From: Mesobacillus subterraneus
GTDB taxonomy: Bacteria > Bacillota > Bacilli > Bacillales > Cytobacillaceae
Assembly (NCBI RefSeq): GCF_003937825.1
Contig: NZ_RSFW01000017.1
Span: 124,001 to 188,000 of the forward strand
Length of the DNA: 64,000 nt
Direction of reading: 5' to 3'
The notes below the pieces were generated by a model. That model worked only from the letters and a program-made list of their open reading frames with translations, made no database searches and was not told where the DNA came from. Position 1 is the stretch's first letter. Each line of letters opens with the position of its first letter. Position numbers and translations under genes: made by a program. Below are positions 26,132-35,753 of the stretch, piece after piece.

Positions 26132-27505
26132 TTACTTTCCCCTTTTTCCATTTTCAAGGATTTCAAAGATATTCTTGGCATTATCCGTATTATCAATCTG
26201 ACCATAGAACATTTCTTTTCCTGGACCAAAAGCATACACCGGCACATCTTCACCTGTATGGCCGCCAGTCGTCCAACCAGTATGGGATCGTTTGTCAAAG
26301 ATTCTTTCGATTGCGTCATCGATTGCTCTTTCATTTTTCGCGTTTGCTGCTTCCTTTACAGAAGCGATTTCTTCAGCAGTCAATTCAAGGTCGATATACT
26401 TATTGAGTGTTCCTTCCACATCAGCCCCTTTGGCAATCTCTGCTGCCATGAAGTCAGGGGTGCGTTTCGCGGCTGAGACTGGTGCACCGAACCAATTATA
26501 GATGCCATCTGCCCCAATAGAATACCCTCCTGTGGAATGGTCCGCTGTCGCTACAACTAGAGTATGCTTATCCTTTTTAGCAAACTCGATGGCTGCTTTG
26601 TATGCTTGTTCGAAATCTTGCATTTCACTCATGGCAGAGACGATATCATTATCATGGCCAGCCCAGTCCACCTGGCTGCCTTCTATCATCAGGAAGAAAC
26701 CAACCTTATCCTTATTCAGCTTTTGAATTGCCGTTTTAGTCATATCGGCAAGTGAAGGGACACTTTCTTCCCGGTCAATCATTTTCGGCATCCCTCCCTC
26801 AGCAAACAGACCAAGAATCTTATCATTTTTATCGTTGATTAATTGGTTTTTATCTGTTACAAAGCTGTAACCAGCCTTTTGAAATTCATCTGCCAGATTG
26901 CGATCCTTCCGGACAAAGTTGCTTAATCCGCCGCCCAGCATAACGTCAACCTTATGTTCTCCATTGATCATTTCATCATAATAGTCATCAGCAATGGCAT
27001 TCATATTCTTTCTCGAGATGTCATGCGCACCAAATGAAGCGGGGGTGGCGTGGGTAATCTCAGACGTTGCCACCAGACCGGTTGCCTTGCCATTTTCCTT
27101 TGCAGCTTCGAGTACTGTTTTTACTTCAGAATGGTCATTGTCGACCGCGATGGCTGCATTATAAGTCTTTATTCCTGCAGACATGGCGGTTGCCGCTGCG
27201 GCAGAATCAGTGACATTTTGCTCCGGATCCTCAGGATAGGTCATTTGATTGCCGACCAAATATTTATCAAATTCAGTTTTCTCCATTTCAGGAGTATCAG
27301 GATTGTCCTTCAAGTATCGATATGCTGATGTGTAGGATACACCCATTCCATCCCCGATTAAAAAGATAACATTCTTGATTTCTGCCTGATTATTGTCTTT
27401 TTCAGTCTTAGCCTCTGCCCCGAATGTTCCTGCCAGGCTGCCGAACGCCACAGTAGATAGGACAGCGATCGGGAGAATCTTTTTCTTTAATTTTGCTTTC
27501 ATCAT
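26132..27505 (-). CDS. Alkaline phosphatase, secreted
   Basis: 457 aa. A Sec signal peptide ends near AGTFGAEA. The metal and catalytic residues of the alkaline phosphatase superfamily are present: NVIFLIGDGMG (first Asp), NVTDSAAAATA with the nucleophilic Ser near residue 100, MIEGSQVDWAGHDND, VVATADHSTGG and the C-terminal GGHTGEDVP His. Size and layout match PhoA/PhoB of bacilli, which release phosphate from esters outside the cell. The upstream region carries five PhoP-type repeats, so induction under phosphate starvation is likely. ATG 27505 or the adjacent ATG has GGAGGTC upstream. Confidence 0.93.
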   Translation of the reverse strand: MMKAKLKKKILPIAVLSTVAFGSLAGTFGAEAKTEKDNNQAEIKNVIFLIGDGMGVSYTSAYRYLKDNPDTPEMEKTEFDKYLVGNQMTYPEDPEQNVTDSAAAATAMSAGIKTYNAAIAVDNDHSEVKTVLEAAKENGKATGLVATSEITHATPASFGAHDISRKNMNAIADDYYDEMINGEHKVDVMLGGGLSNFVRKDRNLADEFQKAGYSFVTDKNQLINDKNDKILGLFAEGGMPKMIDREESVPSLADMTKTAIQKLNKDKVGFFLMIEGSQVDWAGHDNDIVSAMSEMQDFEQAYKAAIEFAKKDKHTLVVATADHSTGGYSIGADGIYNWFGAPVSAAKRTPDFMAAEIAKGADVEGTLNKYIDLELTAEEIASVKEAANAKNERAIDDAIERIFDKRSHTGWTTGGHTGEDVPVYAFGPGKEMFYGQIDNTDNAKNIFEILENGKRGK

Positions 27506-27545
27506 TCTAAGACCTCCAGAAAAGTTATTATTTACACTGTCTACT

Positions 27546-27606
27546 ATAGTAGCTCCCTGTTAATCTATCATTAACTGTTTGTAAAAATAGATTAAGAGCT
27601 TGTTAA
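27546..27606 (-). promoter_or_regulatory. PhoP box array and -10 region of the alkaline phosphatase gene
   Basis: On the minus strand, five TTAACA-like hexamers (TTAACA, TTAATC, TTTACA, TTAATG, TTAACA) lie at 27606-27558 with spacers of 5, 4, 5 and 5 nt. That is the 11-bp periodicity of PhoP binding sites. A TACTAT -10 (27551-27546) follows directly, the usual geometry of PhoP-activated promoters. Confidence 0.8.
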
Positions 27607-27649
27607 GGCTGTTTACAATTTGCTCAAGACCACTGTTTTTCATAACATA

Positions 27650-27678
27650 AAAAAGAAGCAGGTTGTTTACCTGCTTCT
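27650..27678 (-). terminator. Intrinsic terminator overlapping the dacF-like stop
   Basis: GAAGCAGGT and ACCTGCTTC (27655-27677) with a T-tract on the minus strand. The stop codon at 27667 lies in the loop. Confidence 0.88.
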
Positions 27679-28833
27679 AGCCCGCCTGTTCTTTTTCTGT
27701 CTTCGGTTCATGACCAGCACTGCGGCCCCAATTATTAAAACGATCGCTCCCAGAATAGTGTTGAATGACAGTATGCTGCTTTGCTCTGGTTCTTGCGTTG
27801 TCTTCTTGACTTCAGGTTTTTTCTCGATTAACGCCTTTAATTCTACCGATTGAATCGTTTCGCCTCTGTCGTTCTCTATTCTTAGAACTCCATCGCTGTC
27901 AACAACCCGCTCAGCTTGTTCAACAGGCTCCGTCAAATATATATCGTCGTCTGCTTTGAACTTCAGTTTGCCGTTTTCAAACTTTTCGCCTTTCATGATT
28001 TGCGTGGAATGAAAGTTTGCAAATCCGTATTCAAAGAGTTTGATAGTATCTTGATAAATTCTGCGTTTGAATTCTGACTTCAGAAGAATGGCAGTCAATT
28101 TTATCTGGCCATTTTCTGCTGTGGTCGCGAGCGTTTGCTTTGACTGGTCCACAAAGCCGGTTTTCCCCCCCGTAACCTCTTCATAAGGTATTTCGCCTTT
28201 CAGCATCCTGTGATGTGATAGAAGGGTTGTGTCCCATGACTCACCATCCCACTCCATCTGCTTTGTACCGAAAATCTCTTGAAAATCCTCATTCTTCATA
28301 GCGTAATTAAGAATCAAGCCAAGATCCTTGGCAGTCGTATAATGGTTTTCATCGAACAATCCATGAGGGTTGACAAAGTGTGTTGCCTTGACACCAATTT
28401 TCTCCTCAAGAAATTCGTTAAAGTTACGGGTGAAATTTTCCAGCGAACCATCAAGATGAATCGCAATAGCCAGTGCGGCATCATTCCCTGAATTGATCAT
28501 CATTCCCTGAACAAGCTTTTTCAATGAAACCTGTTCTCCAGGGTTTAAGTATACCCGTGTGCCGTCTATGTCCAACACTTCTTCCCCTATCGTTATCTGA
28601 TCAGTAAGATTGGCTGTCTCAATTGCATAGATGGCAGTCGCTATTTTCGTTAAACTGGCAGGGTACATCTGGATTTCTTCATTTTTTCCGTAAAGAATCG
28701 CACCTGATTGAGTGTCCATTAAGATGGCTGCCTCCGAGGTCAGTTCAGGTGCATCTTCCTCTGCCTTACCTTCTCCAGTAATTAAGTACATGTTCAACAA
28801 AAGAATAAATACGAATATCAGATATTTCCTCAT
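27667..28833 (-). CDS. D-alanyl-D-alanine carboxypeptidase, DacF-like (S11)
   Basis: About 388 aa. Signal peptide, then the penicillin-binding active-site motifs in order: SLTK (near residue 60), SGND (near 115) and KTGF (near 215). A beta-rich C-terminal domain follows, and the protein ends in a membrane helix (ILGAIVLIIGAAVLVM) with a basic tail, the usual anchoring of low-molecular-weight PBPs. It trims the terminal D-Ala of peptidoglycan; the DacF branch acts in spore cortex or vegetative wall. ATG 28833 is preferred to GTG 28842. It is a single-gene unit. Confidence 0.85.
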   Translation of the reverse strand: MRKYLIFVFILLLNMYLITGEGKAEEDAPELTSEAAILMDTQSGAILYGKNEEIQMYPASLTKIATAIYAIETANLTDQITIGEEVLDIDGTRVYLNPGEQVSLKKLVQGMMINSGNDAALAIAIHLDGSLENFTRNFNEFLEEKIGVKATHFVNPHGLFDENHYTTAKDLGLILNYAMKNEDFQEIFGTKQMEWDGESWDTTLLSHHRMLKGEIPYEEVTGGKTGFVDQSKQTLATTAENGQIKLTAILLKSEFKRRIYQDTIKLFEYGFANFHSTQIMKGEKFENGKLKFKADDDIYLTEPVEQAERVVDSDGVLRIENDRGETIQSVELKALIEKKPEVKKTTQEPEQSSILSFNTILGAIVLIIGAAVLVMNRRQKKNRRARSR

Positions 28834-28987
28834 CCAAAACACATCCAGTTTTCTAATCTTCCCTTATATTATCAGAAAGTTGTCGAAATTTCTGCGCTGT
28901 TAATAAATTTTAATATGATTGGAACTTTATACAAATGATTGTAAAAAAAATAGATACCTTCCAACTATAGTAGTTATAATATAAAGC

Positions 28988-29018
28988 CAGAAACCCATCA
29001 ATTAACTTGATGGGTTTG
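28988..29018 (-). terminator. Intrinsic terminator of nrnB
   Basis: AAACCCATCAA (28991-29001) and TTGATGGGTTT (29007-29017); it overlaps the stop codon at 29002. Confidence 0.75.
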
Positions 29019-30210
29019 TTTTTATTAGCGAATCATACACAATTGTTTCCAGGTAGTTGATATATTGTTCGTCCCTGGCCAGTGCCGCACCAAACTCCCT
29101 TTTTATATATCGCTCAGCCTCTGGGAAAGCATTAAACTTTCCTATTCGCTCTGTACCTTTTTGAATAAAATGATGGCTTCCATCTGTATAAATAAAGTAA
29201 CGTTCATTTTCTCGATTTTCATAGAGACTGCCGCGTTTAGATTCCTTTAAGTTATACACATTCCTGAATGCATCCTGCTTAATGGGGTCAAGCGGAAATG
29301 CTTGCTCAATGTAACGCTTGTAAGCTTCCACATTCATTGTGCACCCCGAAGCTTTTGCATGTCCGCCCCCTCCAAATTCTCCGGCAACTGCTGAAACATC
29401 CACATCGTCATGAATGGTTCTGAAACTGATCTTCTTCCCTCCCAAATTTAAAATGGCAATATAATCGAGATGCGGGTATTCTTTGCCAAGTTCATTCCCC
29501 AATTCGGAATGGTAGGATTCTGCGTGAACGATCCCGCCAAAAAGTCCGTTCGTTTCAATCTGGATAATTTCCCGTTTCTTTCTTCTTATATACCGATCAA
29601 TTTTATCCTCTTCCATCTCTAGCAGTTTTTGTTCGAATTCGTCATATTCGAAAGTATCACCAGATTGCAGCCGGGACATCATTCGCTCTTCAAATTCTTC
29701 AATCGATACCATGAAGAAGAGATCGTTCAGGTTTTTTGCTTTATAATTCTTCAGGATATCCCAATCCCAGGTATCATATTGCCTTACTAACTCAACAAAC
29801 TCATCAAGCGATCCTGTTTTTTTCAAGTGATTCCCGCTGGTCAGGTATTCATATACCAATGAAGCTGCACTGGTGAGCGTCCCATGATTGTCCTCCACAT
29901 TTACAAAACCCCAGCTGAAATCATTGAAATGCAAGGCTGTTTTATGATGGTCGATCAGTCTTGCATGACCGCCCTCACATACAAACTGGTCAATTCTCTC
30001 GGTGTTCTCCTGATTGACAGATAAGTCGGTGATATAAAGATGATCTTCTTTTTTCATGCGTTCATTCATTTTTTCGAAATAGCGTTCAACCTGGAAGTTA
30101 AGACCTGATACTGAATTGTAGCGCACATCTGCTTTTTCCCCGAAAGCCAGCCTGAAGAGAATACCACAAGCTACTCCATCCAAGTCGTTGTGAGTGAATA
30201 AACGATACAT
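29002..30210 (-). CDS. nrnB: DHH-family oligoribonuclease NrnB
   Basis: 402 aa. It carries DHH motifs HNDLDGVACG, TDLSV and LIDHHKTA, and a DHHA1 C-terminal motif GGGGHAKASGC. An additional C-terminal segment of about 110 residues follows (YFIYTDGSHHFIQKG). Size and layout match B. subtilis NrnB (YngD), a manganese-dependent exonuclease that degrades short RNA and pAp-like substrates. The start at 30210 (MYRLFTHNDLDG) places the first DHH motif immediately at the N-terminus, as in the family. Confidence 0.85.
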   Translation of the reverse strand: MYRLFTHNDLDGVACGILFRLAFGEKADVRYNSVSGLNFQVERYFEKMNERMKKEDHLYITDLSVNQENTERIDQFVCEGGHARLIDHHKTALHFNDFSWGFVNVEDNHGTLTSAASLVYEYLTSGNHLKKTGSLDEFVELVRQYDTWDWDILKNYKAKNLNDLFFMVSIEEFEERMMSRLQSGDTFEYDEFEQKLLEMEEDKIDRYIRRKKREIIQIETNGLFGGIVHAESYHSELGNELGKEYPHLDYIAILNLGGKKISFRTIHDDVDVSAVAGEFGGGGHAKASGCTMNVEAYKRYIEQAFPLDPIKQDAFRNVYNLKESKRGSLYENRENERYFIYTDGSHHFIQKGTERIGKFNAFPEAERYIKREFGAALARDEQYINYLETIVYDSLIKTNPSS

Positions 30211-30351
30211 ATTGCCCTCCTTGTTTTTTATCTAACCTATAGTTTGTTGTAGCCTTACTAATCTATACCCGATAAATTCCTGAAAAAATTAGACAAGTTC
30301 TGTATAGGGACGAGCATAAACATTTAAAGAGAAAACAAAGGAGGTGATTTC

Positions 30352-30801
30352 GTGCATTTCTTCGTAGTAAAAAGGCGTGCACTATACTTTATCGGACTTA
30401 TTGTCTTTATTGCGATCGTGGGCTCATTATGGCTAGGGTTCAAACCGGATGCCACCCCTGCCATTGGTGGCCAAAGCGATCAAATCCGTGAAATCCATAT
30501 GGTGACGGGAGAATTTAAATCCACAACCGACGACGGGAAAGAAATTGAAGCTTATCGCTGGGATCCTGGAACCATCTTCCTGGAAAAAGGTGAGAAAGTC
30601 CGTCTGAAAATCCTTGGGATAAACGGGAAGGAGCATCCATTCATCATCGAAGGGACAGACATAAAAGGCGTGGTAAAAAAAGGTGAAGAAACGGTTGTCC
30701 CACTGCAATTTGATATGGAAGGCACTTACAGGCTTATTTGCCTGACCCACCCGGACAAAGAAAACAATGGGCCTATGATTGCTTACATCGTCGTAGATTA
30801 A
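30352..30801 (+). CDS. Membrane-anchored cupredoxin domain protein
   Basis: 149 aa from GTG 30352, with AAAGGAGGTG 5 nt upstream. One N-terminal membrane helix (ALYFIGLIVFIAIVGSLWLG) is followed by a cupredoxin fold. Probable copper ligands are His in GKEHPFIIEG and the Cys-His-Met set in LICLTHPDKENNGPM. The loop resembles blue-copper and oxidase subunit II-like proteins. It may carry electrons or copper at the outer membrane face. It has its own terminator and no oxidase neighbour. Confidence 0.75.
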   Translation: MHFFVVKRRALYFIGLIVFIAIVGSLWLGFKPDATPAIGGQSDQIREIHMVTGEFKSTTDDGKEIEAYRWDPGTIFLEKGEKVRLKILGINGKEHPFIIEGTDIKGVVKKGEETVVPLQFDMEGTYRLICLTHPDKENNGPMIAYIVVD

Positions 30802-30849
30802 GAACATCGTAAGCATGCTACACAATCGAACGGACTTTCCTATCCTGTC

Positions 30850-30883
30850 AGGCTGTCGAGAAACCTCTCGACAGCCTTTTTTA
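30850..30883 (+). terminator. Intrinsic terminator
   Basis: GGCTGTCGAGA (30851-30861) pairs with TCTCGACAGCC (30866-30876), followed by six T. Confidence 0.93.
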
Positions 30884-31330
30884 TTTTGTTTTTCACGTTT
30901 AAACATTCACCGCAAGAATTATTAGTTATAAGGTTCCTGGAGTGGAATTCAACTGGCTTTTTAGCTTAACAACAAAATCGCCAGTAAAATCCACTTTCTC
31001 GCCAAACTCATTAGGATAACTGGCCTTTTAGGAATACCGAAGTAAAGAAGCATTTAATTGACACAAAACATACAAAACAGTGTAGACACAGTGTTTACAT
31101 TTCCTGTTACGATAGATTAAACAAGAAGCTTTTTATATAACAGAACTCTCAATACACTTTTTTATCATAGTACAGGTAGTTAATAAAATTATTAATAACT
31201 ACAACGAAATACCTATACAGACACATTGTTCATATTTTCACAAATATGTCACACTAAAACTGTAGTAGTCGTAGTATGATTAAAGTGTGATAACTGTTAT
31301 ATACACATAAATTATTGAGGTGAACAGGAA
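30884..31330 (+). promoter_or_regulatory. pflB upstream region with redox-type operator candidates
   Basis: About 445 nt without a gene. TTGTTCA-TATT-TTCACAA (31226-31243) matches the Rex consensus with two mismatches. TCACA-N6-TCACA (31238-31253) lies about 41 nt before a TSS predicted from the -10 TATGAT near 31274, where Fnr would bind. A second possible promoter has TTGACA near 31059. Long leaders with several promoters are common before pfl. Confidence 0.45.
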
Positions 31331-33556
31331 ATGGAACATTGGAAAGGTTTTAAACCAGGTGCCTGGCAGGAAGAAATCAACGTACGTGACTTTATTCTAA
31401 AGAACTACACTGAATATACTGGCGACTCAAAATTCCTTGAAGGAGCGACTGAGGAAACACTCCAATTGTGGCAGCAAGTAATGGACTTAACTAAACAGGA
31501 GCGTGACAATGGCGGCGTCCTTGACATGGATACCGAAATCGTTTCTACCATTACATCACATGGTCCAGGGTATCTTGATAAGTCAAAGGAAAAGGTTGTC
31601 GGTTTCCAGACAGATCAGCCATTCAAACGTTCCATGCAGCCATTTGGCGGCATTCGCATGGCTAAAGCAGCGTGCGAAGCATACGGTTATGAATTAGATA
31701 AAGAAGTGGAAAAAATCTTCACCGACTTCCGTAAGACCCATAACCAGGGTGTATTTGATGTTTATACGAAGGAAATGCTCCAAGCCCGTAAAGCCGGCAT
31801 CATCACGGGCCTTCCTGATGCATACGGACGCGGCCGCATCATCGGCGATTACCGCCGTGTTGCACTATATGGTGTCGACTTCCTTATGGAGCAGAAGAAG
31901 ACAGACCACGAAACGACAAGCAGCATCATGACAGAGGATACAATGCGACTCAGAGAGGAAATCTCCGAGCAATACCGTTCCCTTAATGAATTGAAGCAGC
32001 TTGCAGCGGGTTATGGATATGATATATCAAAGCCTGCCACAAACGCAGCAGAAGCATTCCAATGGGTGTACTTCGCTTATTTGGCAGCGATAAAAGAGCA
32101 AAACGGCGCAGCAATGAGCCTCGGACGTGTCGCAACATTCCTGGATATCTACATTGAACGTGACCTGCAAAACGGCGCTTTATCCGAAAAGGAAGCACAG
32201 GAGCTAGTCGACCATTTCGTGATGAAATTGCGGCTTGTTAAATTTGCCCGAACTCCTGATTACAATGAATTATTCAGCGGCGACCCGACCTGGGTAACGG
32301 AGTCAATCGGCGGAATGGCGCACAGCGGTAAATCTCTCGTTTCAAAGAACTCTTTCCGCTTCCTGCATACACTGGATAATCTGGGTCCAGCTCCAGAACC
32401 TAACCTGACAGTCCTTTGGTCTCCTTCCCTGCCAGAGAACTTCAAGAAATATTGTGCGGAGATGTCAATCAAAACCAGCTCCATCCAATACGAGAATGAT
32501 GATTTAATGCGGTGTGAATACGGCGATGACTATGGTATTGCCTGCTGTGTATCAGCGATGGAAATCGGCAAGCAGATGCAGTTTTTCGGTGCGCGTTCCA
32601 ACCTGGCAAAGGCTCTGCTCTACGCAATCAACGGCGGTGTTGATGAAAAGCTCAAGGTCCAGGTGGCTCCTGGGTTCAGTCCGATCACTTCAGATATTCT
32701 GGACTACAAGGAAGTAATGGCAAAGTTCGACGGTATGATGGAATGGCTTGCTGGCCTGTATATCAATACACTCAACGTCATCCATTACATGCATGATAAA
32801 TACAGCTATGAAAGAATTGAAATGGCGCTGCATGATACGGAAGTCCTGCGCACGATGGCAACCGGCATCGCCGGCCTAAGTGTTGTAGCTGATTCCTTAA
32901 GCGCCATAAAATACGCGAAGGTAAACGTCATTCGTGACGAAAACGGCATTGCCGTTGATTTCGAAACTGAAGGCGACTTCCCGAAATACGGAAATAACGA
33001 TGACCGGGTTGACAGCATTGCAGTGGAAATTGTGAAGACCTTCATGAAGAAGCTTCGCAAGCATCCAACCTATCGCAACTCTGTACACACCATGTCCATA
33101 CTGACCATTACCTCAAATGTCGTATATGGCAAAAAGACTGGAAACACCCCTGACGGAAGACGTGCAGGAGAGCCATTCGCACCGGGTGCAAACCCAATGC
33201 ATGGCCGCGATACAAAAGGAACACTCGCTTCCCTGTCTTCTGTGGCAAAACTGCCTTACAGCTACGCAATGGACGGCATTTCAAACACCTTCTCCATCGT
33301 GCCAAAAGCGCTTGGTAAGGATGAAGATAGCCGCAGCAATAACCTGGTATCCATCCTTGATGGCTATGCAATCAAAGAAGGACATCACCTAAACGTGAAC
33401 GTATTCAACAGAGAAACATTGCTGAACGCAATGGAACATCCTGAAGAATATCCTCAGCTGACAATTCGAGTATCAGGATATGCTGTTAACTTTATCAAGC
33501 TGACACGCGAACAGCAGCTGGATGTTATCAATCGTACATTCCATGAATCCATGTAA
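31331..33556 (+). CDS. pflB: Pyruvate formate-lyase (formate C-acetyltransferase)
   Basis: 741 aa, close to the family's 740-760. The adjacent catalytic cysteines are in [14 protein letters not shown], and the glycyl-radical site near the C-terminus is RVSGYAVNF. It cleaves pyruvate plus CoA to acetyl-CoA and formate in the cytoplasm, only without oxygen because the radical is destroyed by O2. GAGGTGA precedes ATG 31331. pflA follows after 81 nt, and a Sec-FDH, FNT and Fnr elsewhere in the window complete a formate pathway. Confidence 0.96.
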   Translation: MEHWKGFKPGAWQEEINVRDFILKNYTEYTGDSKFLEGATEETLQLWQQVMDLTKQERDNGGVLDMDTEIVSTITSHGPGYLDKSKEKVVGFQTDQPFKRSMQPFGGIRMAKAACEAYGYELDKEVEKIFTDFRKTHNQGVFDVYTKEMLQARKAGIITGLPDAYGRGRIIGDYRRVALYGVDFLMEQKKTDHETTSSIMTEDTMRLREEISEQYRSLNELKQLAAGYGYDISKPATNAAEAFQWVYFAYLAAIKEQNGAAMSLGRVATFLDIYIERDLQNGALSEKEAQELVDHFVMKLRLVKFARTPDYNELFSGDPTWVTESIGGMAHSGKSLVSKNSFRFLHTLDNLGPAPEPNLTVLWSPSLPENFKKYCAEMSIKTSSIQYENDDLMRCEYGDDYGIACCVSAMEIGKQMQFFGARSNLAKALLYAINGGVDEKLKVQVAPGFSPITSDILDYKEVMAKFDGMMEWLAGLYINTLNVIHYMHDKYSYERIEMALHDTEVLRTMATGIAGLSVVADSLSAIKYAKVNVIRDENGIAVDFETEGDFPKYGNNDDRVDSIAVEIVKTFMKKLRKHPTYRNSVHTMSILTITSNVVYGKKTGNTPDGRRAGEPFAPGANPMHGRDTKGTLASLSSVAKLPYSYAMDGISNTFSIVPKALGKDEDSRSNNLVSILDGYAIKEGHHLNVNVFNRETLLNAMEHPEEYPQLTIRVSGYAVNFIKLTREQQLDVINRTFHESM

Positions 33557-33637
33557 TTCACTTGCCGGAACGATCGGCTTTTCCAGGAGGTTCTGCCAGA
33601 TGGCAGGAACCTCCTAATCAGAAAGGAGCAAATCATC

Positions 33638-34381
33638 ATGAACGGAAACATTCATTCAATCGAAACTTTTGGGACGGTAGACGGACCGGGAATCCGCTAT
33701 GTCATTTTTACTCAAGGATGCCTGCTTCGCTGTCAATTTTGCCATAATGCAGATACCTGGGAAATCGGTACGGGGAAAAGCATGTCTGTTTCCGAAATCA
33801 TCGATGATTTGAAATCCTACCTTCCTTTCATCCAATCGTCGGGAGGCGGCATCACCGTCAGTGGCGGTGAACCACTATTACAAATTCCTTTTATCACCGA
33901 ACTTTTTAAAGAGTGCAAGAAACTTGGCATCCATACAGCCATTGATTCTTCAGGCGGCTGTTATTCAAGCGCCCCGCTGTTCCAGCAGCAGCTAGCGGAA
34001 CTGTTGAATTATACTGACTTGATTCTTCTGGACTTAAAACACATCAACCGGAAAAAGCATATTAGTTTGACTGGGATGGCAAATGATCACATCCTGGAAT
34101 TTGCCCGCTACCTGTCCATTCGTGAAGTGCCCATATGGATCCGACACGTGCTTGTACCAGGCATTACAAATGCAACCGATGATCTGACTAATCTTGGAGA
34201 TTTCATTAGTACACTTGAAAATGTACGAAAGGTAGAAGTGCTCCCATACCATAAACTCGGCGTCTATAAATGGGAGGCTCTGGGACTTGAGTATCCACTG
34301 AAGAATGTTGAACCGCCTGGGGATGACGAGGTGGAGCAAGCGCATCAGTTGTTGACAGCCCATCTAAAGCTGGTTAATTAG
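33638..34381 (+). CDS. pflA: Pyruvate formate-lyase activating enzyme
   Basis: 247 aa radical-SAM protein. The CxxxCxxC cluster motif is TQGCLLRCQFCHN; the SAM-binding GGE region is VSGGEPLLQ. It uses S-adenosylmethionine and a [4Fe-4S] cluster to place the glycyl radical on PflB. The N-terminus IHSIETFGTVDGPGIRYVIF is the standard family start. AAAGGAG lies 10 nt before ATG 33638. It is the last gene of the pflBA operon. Confidence 0.95.
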   Translation: MNGNIHSIETFGTVDGPGIRYVIFTQGCLLRCQFCHNADTWEIGTGKSMSVSEIIDDLKSYLPFIQSSGGGITVSGGEPLLQIPFITELFKECKKLGIHTAIDSSGGCYSSAPLFQQQLAELLNYTDLILLDLKHINRKKHISLTGMANDHILEFARYLSIREVPIWIRHVLVPGITNATDDLTNLGDFISTLENVRKVEVLPYHKLGVYKWEALGLEYPLKNVEPPGDDEVEQAHQLLTAHLKLVN

Positions 34382-34383
34382 CA

Positions 34384-34414
34384 GAAACAGCAGGCATTCA
34401 CCTGCTGTTTTTTC
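34384..34414 (+). terminator. Intrinsic terminator of pflBA
   Basis: AACAGCAGG (34386-34394) and CCTGCTGTT (34401-34409), followed by T. Confidence 0.9.
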
Positions 34415-34474
34415 TGCATACCTTTTTGATATTTTTCTAGTATGATGGACTTATCAGCAGCACGGAGGGATTTG

Positions 34475-35206
34475 ATGTATCAACTTTTTACCGAGATCAG
34501 CAATTTCTTAAGCGGGCCATTCTTCAACCTGGTCAATGAATTTGAAAGAATCCCTATATTTGCAAGCTTCCTTCTTGGATTAGTCGGTGCTCTAGCACCC
34601 TGTCAGCTTACAGGAAATATCGGCGCGATTACCTACTATGGAAACCGCAGCATGCAATCCAAAAGCCAATGGATGGCCATTGCATTCTTCATCCTTGGAA
34701 AAATCACGGTTTTTTCTTTGCTCGGACTGGCTGTCTGGTTGATAGGACATGGGTTCCAGGAAGCACTCCCGGGATTTTTTTCGTGGTTTCGCAAGTTGAT
34801 GGGCCCCTTGTTCATACTGATCGGTTTAAGCCTCGTCGGTGTATTTGCATTTCATTGGATCAGCCGAGTGACATCCCGACTGCCTGAATGGAAAGGCAGC
34901 GGCTTGACAGGGTCATTTTTAATGGGGGTCAGCTTTTCAATTGCGTTTTGCCCAACGATGTTCTCCCTGTTCTTTTTCACCCTGATGCCAATCGTTCTCA
35001 GTTCTCCATATGGAGCGGTTCTTCCCTCCTTATTTGCGATTGGAACATCGATTCCGCTGATTGTTTTTGCCGGCATCATTTCTTATATCGGTCTAGATGG
35101 CTCACTGATGAAAAAAAGCCGCAGATTCGGATCATTCGTGCAAAAAGCGGCCGGGTACACAATTATTTTAATTGGAATACTTGATACGATCACGTATTGG
35201 GGCTAA
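34475..35206 (+). CDS. DsbD/CcdA-like (or TauE/SafE-like) membrane protein
   Basis: 243 aa from ATG 34475, with GGAGGG 5 nt upstream; the frame to 34442 lacks a site. About six membrane segments. The repeated motifs GALAPCQLTGNIGA in the first half and FSIAFCPTMFSLFFF in the second put one Cys-Pro or Pro-Cys at each pseudo-symmetric site, as in CcdA/DsbD-beta electron conduits and the related urease-accessory-like family. It may carry reducing equivalents or metal across the membrane. No thioredoxin-like partner is adjacent. Confidence 0.7.
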   Translation: MYQLFTEISNFLSGPFFNLVNEFERIPIFASFLLGLVGALAPCQLTGNIGAITYYGNRSMQSKSQWMAIAFFILGKITVFSLLGLAVWLIGHGFQEALPGFFSWFRKLMGPLFILIGLSLVGVFAFHWISRVTSRLPEWKGSGLTGSFLMGVSFSIAFCPTMFSLFFFTLMPIVLSSPYGAVLPSLFAIGTSIPLIVFAGIISYIGLDGSLMKKSRRFGSFVQKAAGYTIILIGILDTITYWG

Positions 35207-35235
35207 GAGGAACAATCCTTATTGATTATAGTAAG

Positions 35236-35266
35236 AAAAAAGCCATAGGGTAAACCATGGCTTTTC
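35236..35266. terminator. Bidirectional hairpin terminator
   Basis: AAAAGCCAT (35238-35246) pairs with ATGGCTTTT (35257-35265) between convergent genes. Confidence 0.75.
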
Positions 35267-35271
35267 TCTTA

Positions 35272-35592
35272 CTATGCGATATTCATAGTCTCCTTGTATC
35301 CAGGCTCACAATTGATGCAAACACGCTCATCATAATCGTCAGTGTTGACGTCTTCCCTGTTATATTCAACTGCGCAAAGGTCGCACTCTATCATTACTTC
35401 CGATGGATCTTCTGCTGCTTCCGGAATAGAGTCATTCACTTTTAACTCTCCCACCCATATGCCGGTGACGCTGGACATTTCATTTTCTATATATTCTTTC
35501 GCTGCTTCTTCTGTTTCCCACACGCCATGGTCCCAAAGCATCTCGTCAGCATCCCCTGAATTGATCATTAATCCGTAAACAACTTTCATCAT
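35272..35592 (-). CDS. Small acidic hypothetical protein with zinc-ribbon Cys pairs
   Basis: 106 aa from ATG 35592 (or 35589), with AAAGGGG 5 nt upstream. The N-terminal half has a short alpha/beta domain (WETEEAAKEYIENEMSSVTG). The C-terminal half has CDLC and CINC pairs separated by about 20 acidic residues, suiting a zinc ribbon. I do not recognise the family. Confidence 0.65.
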   Translation of the reverse strand: MMKVVYGLMINSGDADEMLWDHGVWETEEAAKEYIENEMSSVTGIWVGELKVNDSIPEAAEDPSEVMIECDLCAVEYNREDVNTDDYDERVCINCEPGYKETMNIA

Positions 35593-35753
35593 TGCTACCC
35601 CTTTCAAATAGGCGCTGTTTTGTTCTATATACTTAGCCCTTTTTCTACCATTTCAAACCACGATGGTCTATGAAATAGATGGTAATGAAACTTTTCCCTT
35701 TTGGGTTCGTATATGATACTATTCTTGTTATAGGTTTAGGATGGGGTGATGGC

